Below are positions 37,891 to 46,959 of a DNA stretch of 64,000 bases, piece by piece. The notes beneath the pieces were generated by a model that did not search any database, was not told the DNA's origin, and was given only the letters and a program-made list of their open reading frames with translations. The position numbers and the translations under genes were made by a program. Each line of letters opens with the position of its first letter. Positions within the stretch are counted from its first letter, which is position 1. This stretch comes from Nitratireductor luteus (GTDB lineage: Bacteria > Pseudomonadota > Alphaproteobacteria > Rhizobiales > Rhizobiaceae): assembly GCF_026162365.1 (NCBI RefSeq), contig NZ_JAOANW010000013.1:1-64000 (forward strand), written 5' to 3'.

Positions 37891-38907
37891 TCAGTGAACC
37901 GTCTGGACGTCGAGGCCGTTGGGGTCGCGGCCCTCTTCGGCATTCTCGCTCGCAAGGCCGGCTGCCACGACCGACACGCGGAAAATTCCTTCAAGGCTGT
38001 TGTCGAAAATCGCGCCGACGATGATCTCGGCCTCGTTCCCAACTTCCTCGCGGATGCGGGTTGCGGCTTCGTCCACCTCGAAAAGTGTCATGTCGCGCCC
38101 GCCCGAGATCGACACGAGCACGCCTCTGGCGCCCTTCATGCTGGCTTCGTCGAGCAGCGGATTGGCAATCGCCGCCTCGGCGGCCTTCATCGCCCGGCCG
38201 TCGCCCGAGGCCTCTCCGGTGCCCATCATGGCGCGGCCCATGTCACGCATGACCGAGCGCACATCTGCGAAGTCCAGATTGATGAGGCCCTCCTTGACGA
38301 TCAGGTCGGTGATGCAGCCGACACCGGAGTAAAGAACCCGGTCGGCCAGAGCGAAGGCGTCGGCAAAGGTGGTCTTGGCGTCGGCGACGCGGAACAGGTT
38401 CTGGTTCGGGATGACGATAACGGTATCGGCGCTTTCACGCAGAAGCTGGATGCCGCGCTCGGCGATTGCCATGCGGCGGTTGCCCTCGAAGGTGAATGGC
38501 TTTGTGACGACAGCGACCGTGAGGATGCCGGCTTTGCGCACAGCGGCCGCGATCACGGGCGCGGCCCCCGTGCCCGTGCCGCCACCCATGCCGGCCGTGA
38601 CGAAGCACATATGCGTTCCCGACAGGTGATCCATGATCTCGTCGATCGTTTCTTCGGCGGCCGCCTGACCGATCTCCGGCGCCGACCCGGCGCCAAGGCC
38701 CTCGGTCGAGTTGGCGCCGAGCTGGATCAGCCGCTCGGCCTTCGACATGCTCAGCGCCTGCGCATCCGTGTTGGCGACGACGAAATCGACACCCTGAAGG
38801 TTTTGCGCGATCATGTTGTTGATGGCGTTGCCGCCGCCGCCGCCGACACCGATGATGGTGATCTTCGGCCGCATCTCCGAAATTTCCGACTTCTTGCTGT
38901 CCGTCAC
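37891..38907 (-). CDS. ftsZ2: Second FtsZ homologue, lacking the C-terminal tail
   Basis: Tubulin-like GTPase. [12 protein letters not shown] (near residue 20), the tubulin signature [12 protein letters not shown] (near 110), and the T7 catalytic loop NLDFADVR (near 210) are all intact, so GTP hydrolysis should be possible. The protein stops about residue 338, just after the globular domain ([15 protein letters not shown]). It lacks both the long linker and the conserved C-terminal peptide that binds FtsA/ZipA in the essential FtsZ. No dcw cluster genes flank it. This matches the short FtsZ2 known in Sinorhizobium. The start is GTG 38907 with CCAGG upstream; an ATG at 38946 is the alternative. 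Confidence 0.9.
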   Translation of the reverse strand: MTDSKKSEISEMRPKITIIGVGGGGGNAINNMIAQNLQGVDFVVANTDAQALSMSKAERLIQLGANSTEGLGAGSAPEIGQAAAEETIDEIMDHLSGTHMCFVTAGMGGGTGTGAAPVIAAAVRKAGILTVAVVTKPFTFEGNRRMAIAERGIQLLRESADTVIVIPNQNLFRVADAKTTFADAFALADRVLYSGVGCITDLIVKEGLINLDFADVRSVMRDMGRAMMGTGEASGDGRAMKAAEAAIANPLLDEASMKGARGVLVSISGGRDMTLFEVDEAATRIREEVGNEAEIIVGAIFDNSLEGIFRVSVVAAGLASENAEEGRDPNGLDVQTVH

Positions 38908-39071
38908 TAGGCCTGGCCCCTTCCTGGAGAGCCGACGGTGAATCATTTGGCCGGCTCGACGGCACGAAAGGATCAGAGAGAGCCGACCTTTTCAAGGGGA
39001 CGCCCCGGCCATCCCCCGATGATGATGACCGGGCACTACAACTCTGATGACGAGCAGTTATCACCCTGCAG

Positions 39072-39171
39072 CATCGGCCCGAAAAATCGGAATCGATTCA
39101 CGGGAAGCACGATGTGTATATTCAAAGTGTTAGAGCGTCCTTTATGGGTCCGAACGGACGCACGGCGCTCC
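39072..39171. repeat. Rhizobial intergenic element with GAGCGTCC hairpin
   Basis: CATCGGCCCGAAAAATCGG, then ATCGATTC and a 3' block TAGAGCGTCC-TTTATGGGTCCGAACGGAC-GCACGGCGCTC, in which GAGCG..CGCTC and GGGTCCgaacGGACG pair. I recognise this layout as a type of palindromic element frequent between genes in Mesorhizobium-like genomes; that recall is unverified here. Confidence 0.5.
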
Positions 39172-39213
39172 AGGTCCTGACCTCTGGAACATCGCGCCGG
39201 AAGGCGGTTTCGG

Positions 39214-39864
39214 TCACTTGGCCGCGGAACCTTGCCTGGGGCGGCGGACGGCACGCAGCTTGCCGCTGTTTCCGCCTCCGCAGAAGAACCGATCGCCGCC
39301 ATCGGACTCAAGCCCCGACACACCCGCTCCAGATGGCATCTCGATTACGTCCAGCGTCTCGCCGGTACGAGGATCGATCCGCCTCAACTCGCTCTCGTCA
39401 TTTTCCCAGATGCCATGCCACAGTTCTCCGTCGACCCAGGTGACCCCGGTGACGAAGCGGTCGGAGCTGATGGTGCGCAAAATCGCCCCCGTTTCGGGAT
39501 CGATTTGAAGGATCTTCCGGTCCCTGTATTGCCCCACCCAAAGCGTGCCTTCCGCCCATGCGAGCCCTGAATCTCCGCCACCACCGGGCGCCGGGATCGT
39601 GGCGAGCACGCGGCCGGTCTCGGGATCGATCTTCTGGATGCGTTCCTCGGCGAGCTGAAACAGGTGCCGGCCATCGAAGGCGGTGCCGGCGTGCCCGGCG
39701 ACGTCGAGCGAGCGGACGGTCTTCCCGCTCGCCGGATCGAGGGCGCTCACCTTGTCTCCGGACGCGAACCAGATGTGCTGTCCATCAAAGGTGACGCCAT
39801 GCACGTCCTCTATACCCGGAAAGGGGCCGTACTCCTGGATGATTTCGGCTGCTGATCTGTTCAT
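39214..39864 (-). CDS. Beta-propeller (glutaminyl cyclotransferase/PQQ-like) protein
   Basis: 216-aa protein of repeated blades: VHGVTFDGQHIWFASGDKVSALDPASGKTV, RIQKIDPETGRVLATI, KILQIDPETGAILRTI, LRRIDPRTGETLDVI. The recurring IDPETG turns define a YVTN/PQQ-type propeller resembling bacterial glutamine cyclotransferase-like proteins. No signal peptide, so cytoplasmic. The substrate is unknown. It lies 38 nt downstream of the HTH regulator gene on the same strand and is probably co-transcribed. Confidence 0.8.
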   Translation of the reverse strand: MNRSAAEIIQEYGPFPGIEDVHGVTFDGQHIWFASGDKVSALDPASGKTVRSLDVAGHAGTAFDGRHLFQLAEERIQKIDPETGRVLATIPAPGGGGDSGLAWAEGTLWVGQYRDRKILQIDPETGAILRTISSDRFVTGVTWVDGELWHGIWENDESELRRIDPRTGETLDVIEMPSGAGVSGLESDGGDRFFCGGGNSGKLRAVRRPRQGSAAK

Positions 39865-39902
39865 GGTTCTACCCCGATTGTTCCGCAATTCATGCGTTCA
39901 AC

Positions 39903-41123
39903 CTAGCCGCTCGGCGGTGGAGTGGGGAGTAACAAAGTCGTCGGGAAGCCCGGCACGGGCGGGGCCATCCAGCGGCGTGCCCGCCCGCGGCCGAACGACT
40001 GCACCTTGCCTTCCGTCGCAAGCTGCTCGAGCGCCCGCTGCACGGTGCGTTGGCTGGCGCCGAGCGCAACCGCCAGCGCCGTGCTCGACCACGATTCGCC
40101 ATCGGCGAGGAGGGCGCGAACGGTTGCATGCTTCTCATCGACGGGCGGCGCCAGCACGACGACCTCGCTTGCGCGGAGCGGCACCAGAGCGAAGCCCCGC
40201 CCAGTCGCTCTGAGGTCCGCCAGCGTCCGAAGCTCGGCGCGAAGCCGCCCGATCTCGACCCGCAACCGCGCACGATGCGATTCATCGGCGTGCTTGGCCC
40301 GGAAGGCGCGGGCCAGCAGCGTGCTCCTCGACACGTCCGCGGGCCATGCTTCGCCCAGCGCGCGTGCCAATGCAAACAATACCGGGCGCGTGGCGAGCGG
40401 GACTACCGTGCCGGCCTCCCGCACAACGTTTCGGCAGGCATCCACGACGAGCGCCCCCGACGCAATCAGCGCTTCGACCTCGTCAAGCAGGAGGGGGCGT
40501 TCTTCGCCGCGCGCGACCAGGCGTGCGGCGGGCGTGTCGAGCACGAGGGATGCGCTGTCGACCTCCGCCGTCAGCGCGGGAATGTCCGCCTCGCGTGCGG
40601 CCTGTGCGGCCCGGGTGAGCGCCGCGCGCGCTGCCTTCGTCTCAAGGCGCCGCAGTGCAATTCCCGCGATCACCATTTCGTGGGCGACCCTCAACGTCGG
40701 TGGAAGCTGCGTGAGGTTGCGCCCGGCGAGCGTTTGCTCGGCCTCGTCGAGGCGGCCGATCAAGAGCAGGCGGCGGCCCTCGATGTTGCGCGCATGCGCG
40801 GCATTGATGGGATCGCCGTGTGTTTCGAGTGTTTCTCGTGCGGTAGCGAGCGCCTTTGGAGGCCAGGCGAGGTCGCGCGAGACGAGCGCGATTTCGGCCT
40901 CGGCGACGATGCACCGCGCGCGGGCCACCGCCTCTTTCGGACCGAAGGCGCGCGCCGCGCGCTTCAACAGAGCCTTCGCTCGTACGAGATCGCCGAGTTG
41001 CGCCATTGCGATGCCCCTGAGCGCGAGCGCGGGCGCATCCTCGCGCAGGGCGACCCGCTTCAGTGCGCCGAGGGGATCACCGACCGCCAGCGCGTGTGCT
41101 GCGGCCGTGATCAGCGAGTCCAT
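39903..41123 (-). CDS. HTH transcriptional regulator with helical repeat domain
   Basis: 406-aa protein. Residues 1-200 are Ala/Leu/Arg-rich helices (TPR/MalT-like repeats: AKALLKRAARAFG, DEAEQTLAGRNL), and the middle contains a LALARALGEAWPADVSR-like winged segment. The C-terminus has an unmistakable helix-turn-helix: SWSSTALAVALGASQRTVQRALEQLATEGKVQSFGRGRARRW (near residues 345-387). It is divergent from the DUF899/DUF2182 genes and upstream of the propeller gene, so it probably controls this small cluster. Confidence 0.8.
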   Translation of the reverse strand: MDSLITAAAHALAVGDPLGALKRVALREDAPALALRGIAMAQLGDLVRAKALLKRAARAFGPKEAVARARCIVAEAEIALVSRDLAWPPKALATARETLETHGDPINAAHARNIEGRRLLLIGRLDEAEQTLAGRNLTQLPPTLRVAHEMVIAGIALRRLETKAARAALTRAAQAAREADIPALTAEVDSASLVLDTPAARLVARGEERPLLLDEVEALIASGALVVDACRNVVREAGTVVPLATRPVLFALARALGEAWPADVSRSTLLARAFRAKHADESHRARLRVEIGRLRAELRTLADLRATGRGFALVPLRASEVVVLAPPVDEKHATVRALLADGESWSSTALAVALGASQRTVQRALEQLATEGKVQSFGRGRARRWMAPPVPGFPTTLLLPTPPPSG

Positions 41124-41247
41124 TCAAATCCCGCCACACTTGTCACTCCCACCATTCGACATCCCGGTCCTAACCTAACTCACGTTCATCAACCAGCCTC
41201 GCGTCGGGAAAGGCACGAAGCAAAGGAAACCCAAGGGGAGAAGAACG

Positions 41248-42012
41248 ATGACAACACATATGACCGGCACACGTGAAGAGTGGCTCGCAGCGCGGCTGGA
41301 CCTGCTCCAGGCCGAGAAGGAACTGACGCGGCGCAGCGACGAGCTGGCGCGGCGGCGGCAGGAACTGCCGTGGGTCAGGGTCGACAAGGAGTACCGGTTC
41401 GAGACCGACGAGGGCAGCGCCTCGCTGACCGACCTCTTCAAAGGGCGCTCGCAACTTCTCGTCTACCACTTCATGTTCGGTCCTGATTACAAGGCCGGCT
41501 GTCCGTCCTGCTCGGCGATCGCGGACGGGTTCGACGGCATCGCCGCCCATCTGGCGAACCACGATGTCATGCTTTGGGCGGTGTCGCTAGTGCCGCTTGA
41601 AAAACTGCAGGCCTACAAGCGGCGGATGGGGTGGACCTTCCCGTGGGCGTCATCGCTCGGCGGCGGCTTCAACTTTGATTTCAACGTCTCGATCACCAAG
41701 GAAGAGCAGCGAAAGGGGGGCGTCGAATACAATTATGAGCGCAGCCGCCACGCCCTGGACGCGACACAGGTCCCCGAGCCCGTGGCCCAGATCGCGGCCT
41801 CATGCGGAACCGACGCGCTCGCCTTCACGCGCGAGAGGCCGGGCATGAGCGCGTTCGTGCTCGATGATGGCGCTGTCTATCACACCTATTCCACCTATGC
41901 GCGCGGGCTTGATGGCCTGTGGGGCATGTACCAGTGGCTCGACCGCGCGCCCAAGGGACGCAACGAAGCGGGCATCTGGTGGCGCCGCCACGACGAGTAT
42001 GACGAAGGCTGA
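41248..42012 (+). CDS. DUF899 family thioredoxin-like protein
   Basis: 254-aa protein of the DUF899 family. ELPWVRVDKEYRFE leads into FKGRSQLLVYHFMFG, then YKAGCPSCSAIADGFDG, with a CPSC pair in place of the thioredoxin CxxC, and AWVS-like strands WAVSLVPLEKLQAYKRRMGW. The C-terminal WWRRHDEY is also typical. The family is predicted to have a thioredoxin fold; its function is unknown. It is followed by a DUF2182 gene after 46 nt. Confidence 0.88.
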   Translation: MTTHMTGTREEWLAARLDLLQAEKELTRRSDELARRRQELPWVRVDKEYRFETDEGSASLTDLFKGRSQLLVYHFMFGPDYKAGCPSCSAIADGFDGIAAHLANHDVMLWAVSLVPLEKLQAYKRRMGWTFPWASSLGGGFNFDFNVSITKEEQRKGGVEYNYERSRHALDATQVPEPVAQIAASCGTDALAFTRERPGMSAFVLDDGAVYHTYSTYARGLDGLWGMYQWLDRAPKGRNEAGIWWRRHDEYDEG

Positions 42013-42058
42013 ATGCCAGCGTGGCGCCGAAGCGCGACCGGGAAGGGGAGAACACACG

Positions 42059-42841
42059 ATGACGGCTTCCGAGCGAACCTTCCTGGCCGTTTCGGCGCTG
42101 CTCTTCGCTGCCAGCGCGGCGGCGACGATCATCGGGGGCATGTCCATGTCGGCGATGGGCGGAATACCGATGCCTGGTGGCTGGACGGTGTCGGCGGTAT
42201 GGATGCGAATGCCGGGACAGAGCTGGCCCAGCGCCGCGGCGTCGTTCCTCGGCATGTGGATTGTCATGATGATGGCGATGATGCTGCCGTCCCTGGTCCC
42301 GATGCTGCGGCGCTACCGCCGGATCGTCGCAGGGACGGGCGAGACGCGACTCGGACGGCTGACCGCGCTCGTGGGCGGCGGCTACTTCTTCGTGTGGACC
42401 GTGTTCGGAATGGCCGCCTTTCCGCTGGGCGCCGTGTTGGCGGCGGCCGGAATGCAGCATCCGGCGCTGGTGCGCGTCGTACCGATGGCCGTCGGTATGG
42501 TCGTGCTCGCCGCCGGTGCGCTCCAGTTCACCGCGTGGAAGCAATATTATCTTGCCTGCTGCCGGGGGACAATGGATCACGGCCCTGCGCTGCCGGCGGG
42601 GGCGGGCACGGCCTGGCGACATGGCGTGCGCCTCGGCCTCCATTGCGCCTATTGCTGTACCGGTCCGATGGCAATTCTCCTGGCCGTCGGAGTCATGGAC
42701 CTTCGCGTGATGGCTGTGGTGACGGCGGCCATCGCCATCGAACGTCTGGCGCCGGCCGGTGAGCGCGCCGCGCGAGCCATCGGCGCAATCGCTGTCGCGG
42801 CAGGATTGTTGCTGATCGTACAAGCAGCCGGGCTCGGATGA
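42059..42841 (+). CDS. DUF2182 predicted metal-binding integral membrane protein
   Basis: 260-aa polytopic membrane protein (about six or seven hydrophobic segments). Diagnostic DUF2182 pieces are MWIVMMMAMMLPSLVPMLRRYR (near residue 62) and LQFTAWKQYYLACCR (near 158), followed by GLHCAYCCTGPMAI (near 200). The paired cysteines (CC, CAYCC) and methionine-rich helix suggest copper or another soft metal. GGAAGGGGAG precedes the ATG. It is probably in one operon with the DUF899 gene. Confidence 0.88.
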   Translation: MTASERTFLAVSALLFAASAAATIIGGMSMSAMGGIPMPGGWTVSAVWMRMPGQSWPSAAASFLGMWIVMMMAMMLPSLVPMLRRYRRIVAGTGETRLGRLTALVGGGYFFVWTVFGMAAFPLGAVLAAAGMQHPALVRVVPMAVGMVVLAAGALQFTAWKQYYLACCRGTMDHGPALPAGAGTAWRHGVRLGLHCAYCCTGPMAILLAVGVMDLRVMAVVTAAIAIERLAPAGERAARAIGAIAVAAGLLLIVQAAGLG

Positions 42842-43032
42842 CGGTTTCAAGGCGCCATCATGGCACCTCCCAATTGCCTGAGTTTTCAGTGACGGTTCGA
42901 AAATCTGTTCACGTGAAGAGAGGTCGCGGCGGGGCAAGGTGACCCGTTCCGCCGACACCGGGGCGGAACAGAGATCGAATCCGTCACCATCGACCGCGCG
43001 ACCGCCCCTCCGCAGTCTCTACAGGCTCGCTG

Positions 43033-43725
43033 CTATGCCGCCTTCGATCTCACATAGGAGATATATCCGCGCACGTCGGCGGCAGGTTCGGTATAGGCGC
43101 TACCGAGCGCTTCTTCGATCGCAGCCACATATTTCTTTGCCCATTCCGGCAGCGGATAGTCGATGACGGCCAGGAACTCGAGTGTCGCGGCAAGCCGGAT
43201 ATCGGCGATGGACGGCTTTTCGCCGCCAATGAAGGGCGCGTCTCCAATGTAGAAGCTTTGAAAGACGCCAAGCGGTTCGGCAAGCGCCTCGACAGCGGCG
43301 GCGCGGGCGGCCTCCTTGGTTGCCGCGTCCGCGTCGCTATGGCCGACTTCACCCGGATATTGCGGGAACCCGAGGAGCGGATAAGTGGACCGGGCAAGAT
43401 AGGGATAGAAAGTGCCGATCAGATAGAACATCGCGCTGTCGATCATGGCGCGGCGGGCCGGATCCGATGGATAGAAGTCCTCCAGATCGTGCTTGTTACA
43501 GAGATATTGCATGATCGCGCAGCTCTCCCATAGTGCGCCCTTGGGCAGAGCTGTCTCCTCGATCATCGGCGTCAGATGCGCCGGGTTTCGCGCCAGGAAC
43601 TCCGCTTGCCGCGTCTGGCCGTAGACATCGTGCTCGATGAACGGAACCCCTGCGGCACGAAGGAAAACCCGGACCGCCAGATTGTTGACGCTGGGCTTGA
43701 TCACGTTGAGCTTGATATCGGACAT
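43033..43725 (-). CDS. Glutathione S-transferase family protein
   Basis: 230-aa protein: thioredoxin-like N-terminal domain (VNNLAVRVFLRAAGVPFIEHDV, then PMIEETALPKGALWESCAIMQYL, where the glutathione gamma-Glu site should be) and an all-helical C-terminal domain ending FIGGEKPSIADIRLAATLEFL, the conserved N-capping box (S/T-x-x-D). GGGAGG precedes the start. The electrophile is unknown. The VOC gene 21 nt upstream on the same strand suggests one detoxification operon. Confidence 0.88.
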   Translation of the reverse strand: MSDIKLNVIKPSVNNLAVRVFLRAAGVPFIEHDVYGQTRQAEFLARNPAHLTPMIEETALPKGALWESCAIMQYLCNKHDLEDFYPSDPARRAMIDSAMFYLIGTFYPYLARSTYPLLGFPQYPGEVGHSDADAATKEAARAAAVEALAEPLGVFQSFYIGDAPFIGGEKPSIADIRLAATLEFLAVIDYPLPEWAKKYVAAIEEALGSAYTEPAADVRGYISYVRSKAA

Positions 43726-43746
43726 TTCAGCTCCTCCCTTGACGGT

Positions 43747-44328
43747 TCAATACGGGTTCTTCGCCCCGCGGTCCGGCGACAGGGTCGGCCGGGAGCTTGC
43801 CGTCAACGCCTCTATCGCGTCGGCGAGATGGATTTCGGCAATGGCGTATTCGTTCCGCTGCACCCTGATCTTGTGTGCTTCCATCAGCACGTCGGCGTGG
43901 GTGAAACCATGCGGCGGCTCGAAACGGTAGGAGGCGAGCTCGACCAGAAGGCCGAGCGGATCCTGGAAGTAAATGGAATCCATGAAGCCGCGGTCCTTGA
44001 TCCCGCTGTGCTTGATCTTGCGCTCGTCGAGCCGTTCCACGGCCTGCAGGAAGGAGACGCGCGAAACCGAGAATGCGATATGGTGGACGCAGCCGACATC
44101 GGTCGAAGTCCGCGCCGGATCGGGCTTGCGGTCGTCATTGGTGAAAACCGTGATCAGCCGTCCGTCGCCTGGATCGAAATAGAGGTGGCTTTCGGAGGCG
44201 CGGTCGAGATTGGGCTGCTCGAAGATGAAAGGCATTCCCAGCACCCCTTCCCAGAAATCGATCGAGGTCTGCCGGTCGGCCCCGACCAGCGTGATATGAT
44301 GAACGCCCTGCGATTGAAGCTTCCGCAT
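43747..44328 (-). CDS. VOC family protein (glyoxalase/dioxygenase-like)
   Basis: 193-aa protein with two beta-alpha-beta-beta-beta modules. HHITLVGADRQTSIDFWEGVLGM starts the first, with a metal-site His near residue 11. SHLYFDPGDGRLITVF and VHHIAFSVSRVSFLQAVERL continue the fold (second His near 83), and YFQDPLGLLVELASY carries the final Glu. Metal-dependent ring-cleavage or conjugation activity is likely; the substrate is unknown. It is followed closely by the GST gene. Confidence 0.88.
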   Translation of the reverse strand: MRKLQSQGVHHITLVGADRQTSIDFWEGVLGMPFIFEQPNLDRASESHLYFDPGDGRLITVFTNDDRKPDPARTSTDVGCVHHIAFSVSRVSFLQAVERLDERKIKHSGIKDRGFMDSIYFQDPLGLLVELASYRFEPPHGFTHADVLMEAHKIRVQRNEYAIAEIHLADAIEALTASSRPTLSPDRGAKNPY

Positions 44329-44594
44329 CAGGGTTTCCCTCTAGCTCCACCTTCAAACCTACCGCACGTCCCGCCGAATGACCACTCGGCAACCGCGCCA
44401 TCTCCAATGGGTGCGTGCCGCGCTCGGGCAACGAAAGCGGGCCGCCGCTGGGGTGGCTCGCTTTCAGTTCTGCCTGGCGCCGGGGAAGCACCCACCGCTG
44501 ACCGCTCACGTTGCGGCGCGCGCTTGCCGCGGGTACGCGAGCTGCCAGAGCCGGCTACAGGCAACGATGACGGCGCTGCCAAGCCAAGGCTTGT

Positions 44595-45212
44595 TCAGTG
44601 GTCCTTGTGGTGCTCGCATGTGACGGAGCGGTGAAAAGGCTGAACCGCGGCCGTCAAGTCGTCGTCCATGAGGTAGACGTGCTGGTCGTAATGCGGCGCG
44701 AAGCCATGCGCTTCATCGCTGGCCGTATCGGGATTGTCTTCCATTAGATCCCATTTGCGACCGGCAAAGACCGGCGGCTCCGTGTTACCGGCAGTTTCCC
44801 AGGCATTCTTGAAGACCAGGTTTTCCACGCCGACCAGAACGAGCGAGCCGTCGGCCGCCGGTTCATAGATCAAGATTGCCGGCTTCTCGAAATCCGTATG
44901 CGTTCCATTGCCGTCAACGCGCGGTTCCGTCGCCGTCAGCTGCAGCAGCTCGGGATGCAGATAGTGTATGCCCATGCCGCCGAGCTCGGCGGGGAGCCCT
45001 TCCGCCGCTGCAGTCACGCAATGGTTGCCGGGATCGGCAACATATCCCTCGGCAAGCGCTACCTTGACGTCACGAAACCGCTCGCTTGCACTTTTCACCG
45101 CATCTATGGCCGCGCCCAGATCCGCGTCGGATCCGGACTGCGCCGGTACCATCATAAGCGTCAGAGCCGCCGCTGCGATTGCGGCGGCTGCGCTCGCTGT
45201 GAACGTTTTCAT
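44595..45212 (-). CDS. Exported protein of unknown function
   Basis: 205-aa protein with an alanine-rich signal peptide (residues 1-26). The mature region contains CVTAAAEGLPAELGGMGIHYLHPELL, ILIYEPAADGSLVLVGVENLVFKNAWE, and a His-rich end (HYDQHVYLMDDD..CEHHKDH) that could bind metal. A C-terminal pattern ('NPDTASDEAHGFAPHYDQHVYL') recurs in exported rhizobial proteins of this size, but I cannot name a family. It is divergent from the small exported protein at 45588. Confidence 0.75.
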   Translation of the reverse strand: MKTFTASAAAAIAAAALTLMMVPAQSGSDADLGAAIDAVKSASERFRDVKVALAEGYVADPGNHCVTAAAEGLPAELGGMGIHYLHPELLQLTATEPRVDGNGTHTDFEKPAILIYEPAADGSLVLVGVENLVFKNAWETAGNTEPPVFAGRKWDLMEDNPDTASDEAHGFAPHYDQHVYLMDDDLTAAVQPFHRSVTCEHHKDH

Positions 45213-45587
45213 TGGTTCCTCCCGTCAGCTGCGGCTCGTTATCGCCCGCAGATCGTCTGACCGCCCAATATGGGAGTGGAAGCGTTTGCGGCGTCAAGAA
45301 CGTTTTACACGACTGCCCGAACTAGGGATGGTCAGATACCAATTGAGGAGGTGTGCCGAGCGTCAGAGGTAGTATCGATGCGGTTCATGTCGCAGCCTCC
45401 CTCCCGACCACGCCCCTTCAACCTGAGTTCTGCGTTTTTGAGCATGCGTCGTCGCGGGTGCCGAAAGGAAGGCCGGCAGCAGCCAACAGTAAAAATTATG
45501 TGACCCGTTTCCTGGAACATCGTGCCTTTTTGGAAATTACCGGGGGAGTCGCGATGATTTGGTCGCAACAAAGCAAAAGGAGTTGTT
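45213..45587. other. Intergenic region between two divergent exported-protein genes
   Basis: 375 bp. It carries both promoters by position. No palindrome, riboswitch or small gene stands out; the short frames present have no ribosome site. Confidence 0.4.
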
Positions 45588-46022
45588 ATGAGAAATGTCA
45601 TCCTCACAGCATCGGCAGCCATGCTACTGACCGGCTCCGCGTTCGCTCAGACCGAGGCCGATCCGGGCGAAACGGATATGGCCGAGGTGCCGGCTATTGA
45701 AACGGAGAACGCCAAAATCGAGGGCGACAAGATTACAGGTGTTTCCGTTACGACGAATCGCCCCGGTTATGTCGTCATTCACGACAATGCAGCAGGGGCT
45801 CCACCCGCCTCGCTTGGGCATCTGCGTGTCGAGCCGGGCGAAACGGAGGATCTGTCCATTGATGTTGCCGGAGTGCTCGATCCCGCCAGCGGCATCGTCT
45901 TGATGCTGCATTACGAGACGAACGACAATCACACCTATGACTTCGGTCCAGGTGCGACGGATGTGGATACACCTGCCATGGGCCCCGATGGGCCAATTGC
46001 GGCTGAAGTACCAGCCATGTAA
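45588..46022 (+). CDS. Exported DUF7282-like protein
   Basis: 144-aa protein. Signal peptide MRNVILTASAAMLLTGSAFA, then a single beta-sandwich-like domain: ITGVSVTTNRPGYVVIHDN, LGHLRVEPGETEDLSIDV, IVLMLHYETNDNHTYDFGPGATDVDTPAM. The order VVIH..G..VEPG..LMLHYETNDNHTYDFG closely resembles the DUF7282 domain of extracellular archaeal and bacterial proteins. AAAGGAG precedes the start by 7 nt. A strong terminator follows. Confidence 0.8.
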   Translation: MRNVILTASAAMLLTGSAFAQTEADPGETDMAEVPAIETENAKIEGDKITGVSVTTNRPGYVVIHDNAAGAPPASLGHLRVEPGETEDLSIDVAGVLDPASGIVLMLHYETNDNHTYDFGPGATDVDTPAMGPDGPIAAEVPAM

Positions 46023-46046
46023 CGAAGCCACGGCTTTCGCCGCGCC

Positions 46047-46087
46047 AACGCCCCGCCGGCCCCACGGCTGGCGGGGCGTTTGCTTTC
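46047..46087 (+). terminator. Terminator after the exported DUF7282-like gene
   Basis: AACGCCCCGC and GCGGGGCGTT form a perfect 10-bp stem, extended inward by imperfect CGGCC/GGCTG pairing. It is followed by TTGCTTTC. Confidence 0.8.
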
Positions 46088-46181
46088 AGTGCGCTTCGAC
46101 GTTTCGGATGGCGGGGAGGGCCGATCACGTGTCTCGACCGTACCTGATCATTGTTATGCCGGCTGGTGCGAAAGAAAGGAG

Positions 46182-46256
46182 TGGCTCCCCGGGCCGGATT
46201 CGAACCAGCGACCAACCGGTTAACAGCCGGTTGCTCTACCGCTGAGCTACCGGGGA
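46182..46256 (-). tRNA. tRNA-Asn (GTT)
   Basis: 75 nt including CCA. The acceptor TCCCCGG pairs with CCGGGGA, with G as discriminator. The anticodon stem ACCGG/CCGGT encloses CTGTTAA, giving anticodon GTT (complement at 46222-46224). The T arm has GGTTCGAATCC. Confidence 0.96.
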
Positions 46257-46431
46257 ATGCCTTTGCTCATGTGAGTGAGCGTGCCTATAGCAAAGAGAAA
46301 TCGCGTTTGCAAAGCGCCATTCGGTTTTTTTTGTCAGCAATCGGCTTCGTGGGCTCGCAATCGACACTTTCCTTTCTCATATGGATCGCCGTTGGCGACG
46401 TTCAGGCGCCGTCAGGCAAGCGAGGATGGGA

Positions 46432-46734
46432 ATGGGCGAACCGACGCAGCAGGACAGCAAGGCAGGTGACGGCGGTACCGGACCGAAGCCGCGTGCGGCG
46501 CGGCCTTATGTCTCCATCGCCGGGAGAAAGCTGCCGATTCCCCGCTCGCGCGCTGCAAGGCTTGCCAGCGGGGGCATATTGACCTTTCTGGGCATATTCG
46601 GCTTTTTGCCCATTCTGGGCTTCTGGATGGTGCCCTTCGGACTGCTCATCCTTTCCTACGACGTGCCGGCCGTGCGCCGCATGCGGCGCAAGCTGGAACT
46701 CTGGTGGACACGCCGCCGGCAGAAGAAGGCGTGA
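46432..46734 (+). CDS. PGPGW-like small membrane protein
   Basis: 100-aa protein with a charged N-terminus and one hydrophobic hairpin, SGGILTFLGIFGFLPILGFWMVPFGLLIL (residues about 46-75), followed by a basic tail (RRMRRKLELWWTRRRQKK). The GxxGFLPxLGFWMxPxGL pattern is that of the PGPGW putative transmembrane family. ATG 46432 is preceded by CGAGG at 6 nt; an upstream ATG (46381) would add an unlikely Arg/Trp-rich segment. Confidence 0.75.
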   Translation: MGEPTQQDSKAGDGGTGPKPRAARPYVSIAGRKLPIPRSRAARLASGGILTFLGIFGFLPILGFWMVPFGLLILSYDVPAVRRMRRKLELWWTRRRQKKA

Positions 46735-46864
46735 GGTCTGGGCACCATGGGCTTGAGGAGCAGGGGCGGCCATTCCACCGAGGAAAACATCTGGAACGGC
46801 GCTTACCGGCTTGACGCACCATTGGTCCCAACCTATTGAAACGCGTCGATGCTCCCGGCATCAT

Positions 46865-46938
46865 GGCCTCGTGGCGGAGTGGTTACGCAGAGGACTGCAA
46901 ATCCTTGCACCCCGGTTCGATTCCGGGCGAGGCCTCCA
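46865..46938 (+). tRNA. tRNA-Cys (GCA), prophage attachment site
   Basis: 74 nt with CCA. The acceptor GGCCTCG pairs with CGAGGCC, with U as discriminator, as required for tRNA-Cys. The anticodon loop CTGCAAA gives GCA. The T arm CCCCGGTTCGATTCCGGG is intact. The integrase gene ends 33 nt downstream, pointing back at the tRNA, which is the classical arrangement for integration into a tRNA 3' end. Confidence 0.97.
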
Positions 46939-46959
46939 ATTGCCACACCGGGGCACAAT

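Noticed and set aside
39922-41276. Two plus-strand frames of over 400 codons opposite the HTH regulator
   Set aside because: The minus-strand protein has a clear HTH and sensible composition; the plus-strand translations are Arg/Ser- or Gly/Arg-rich noise.
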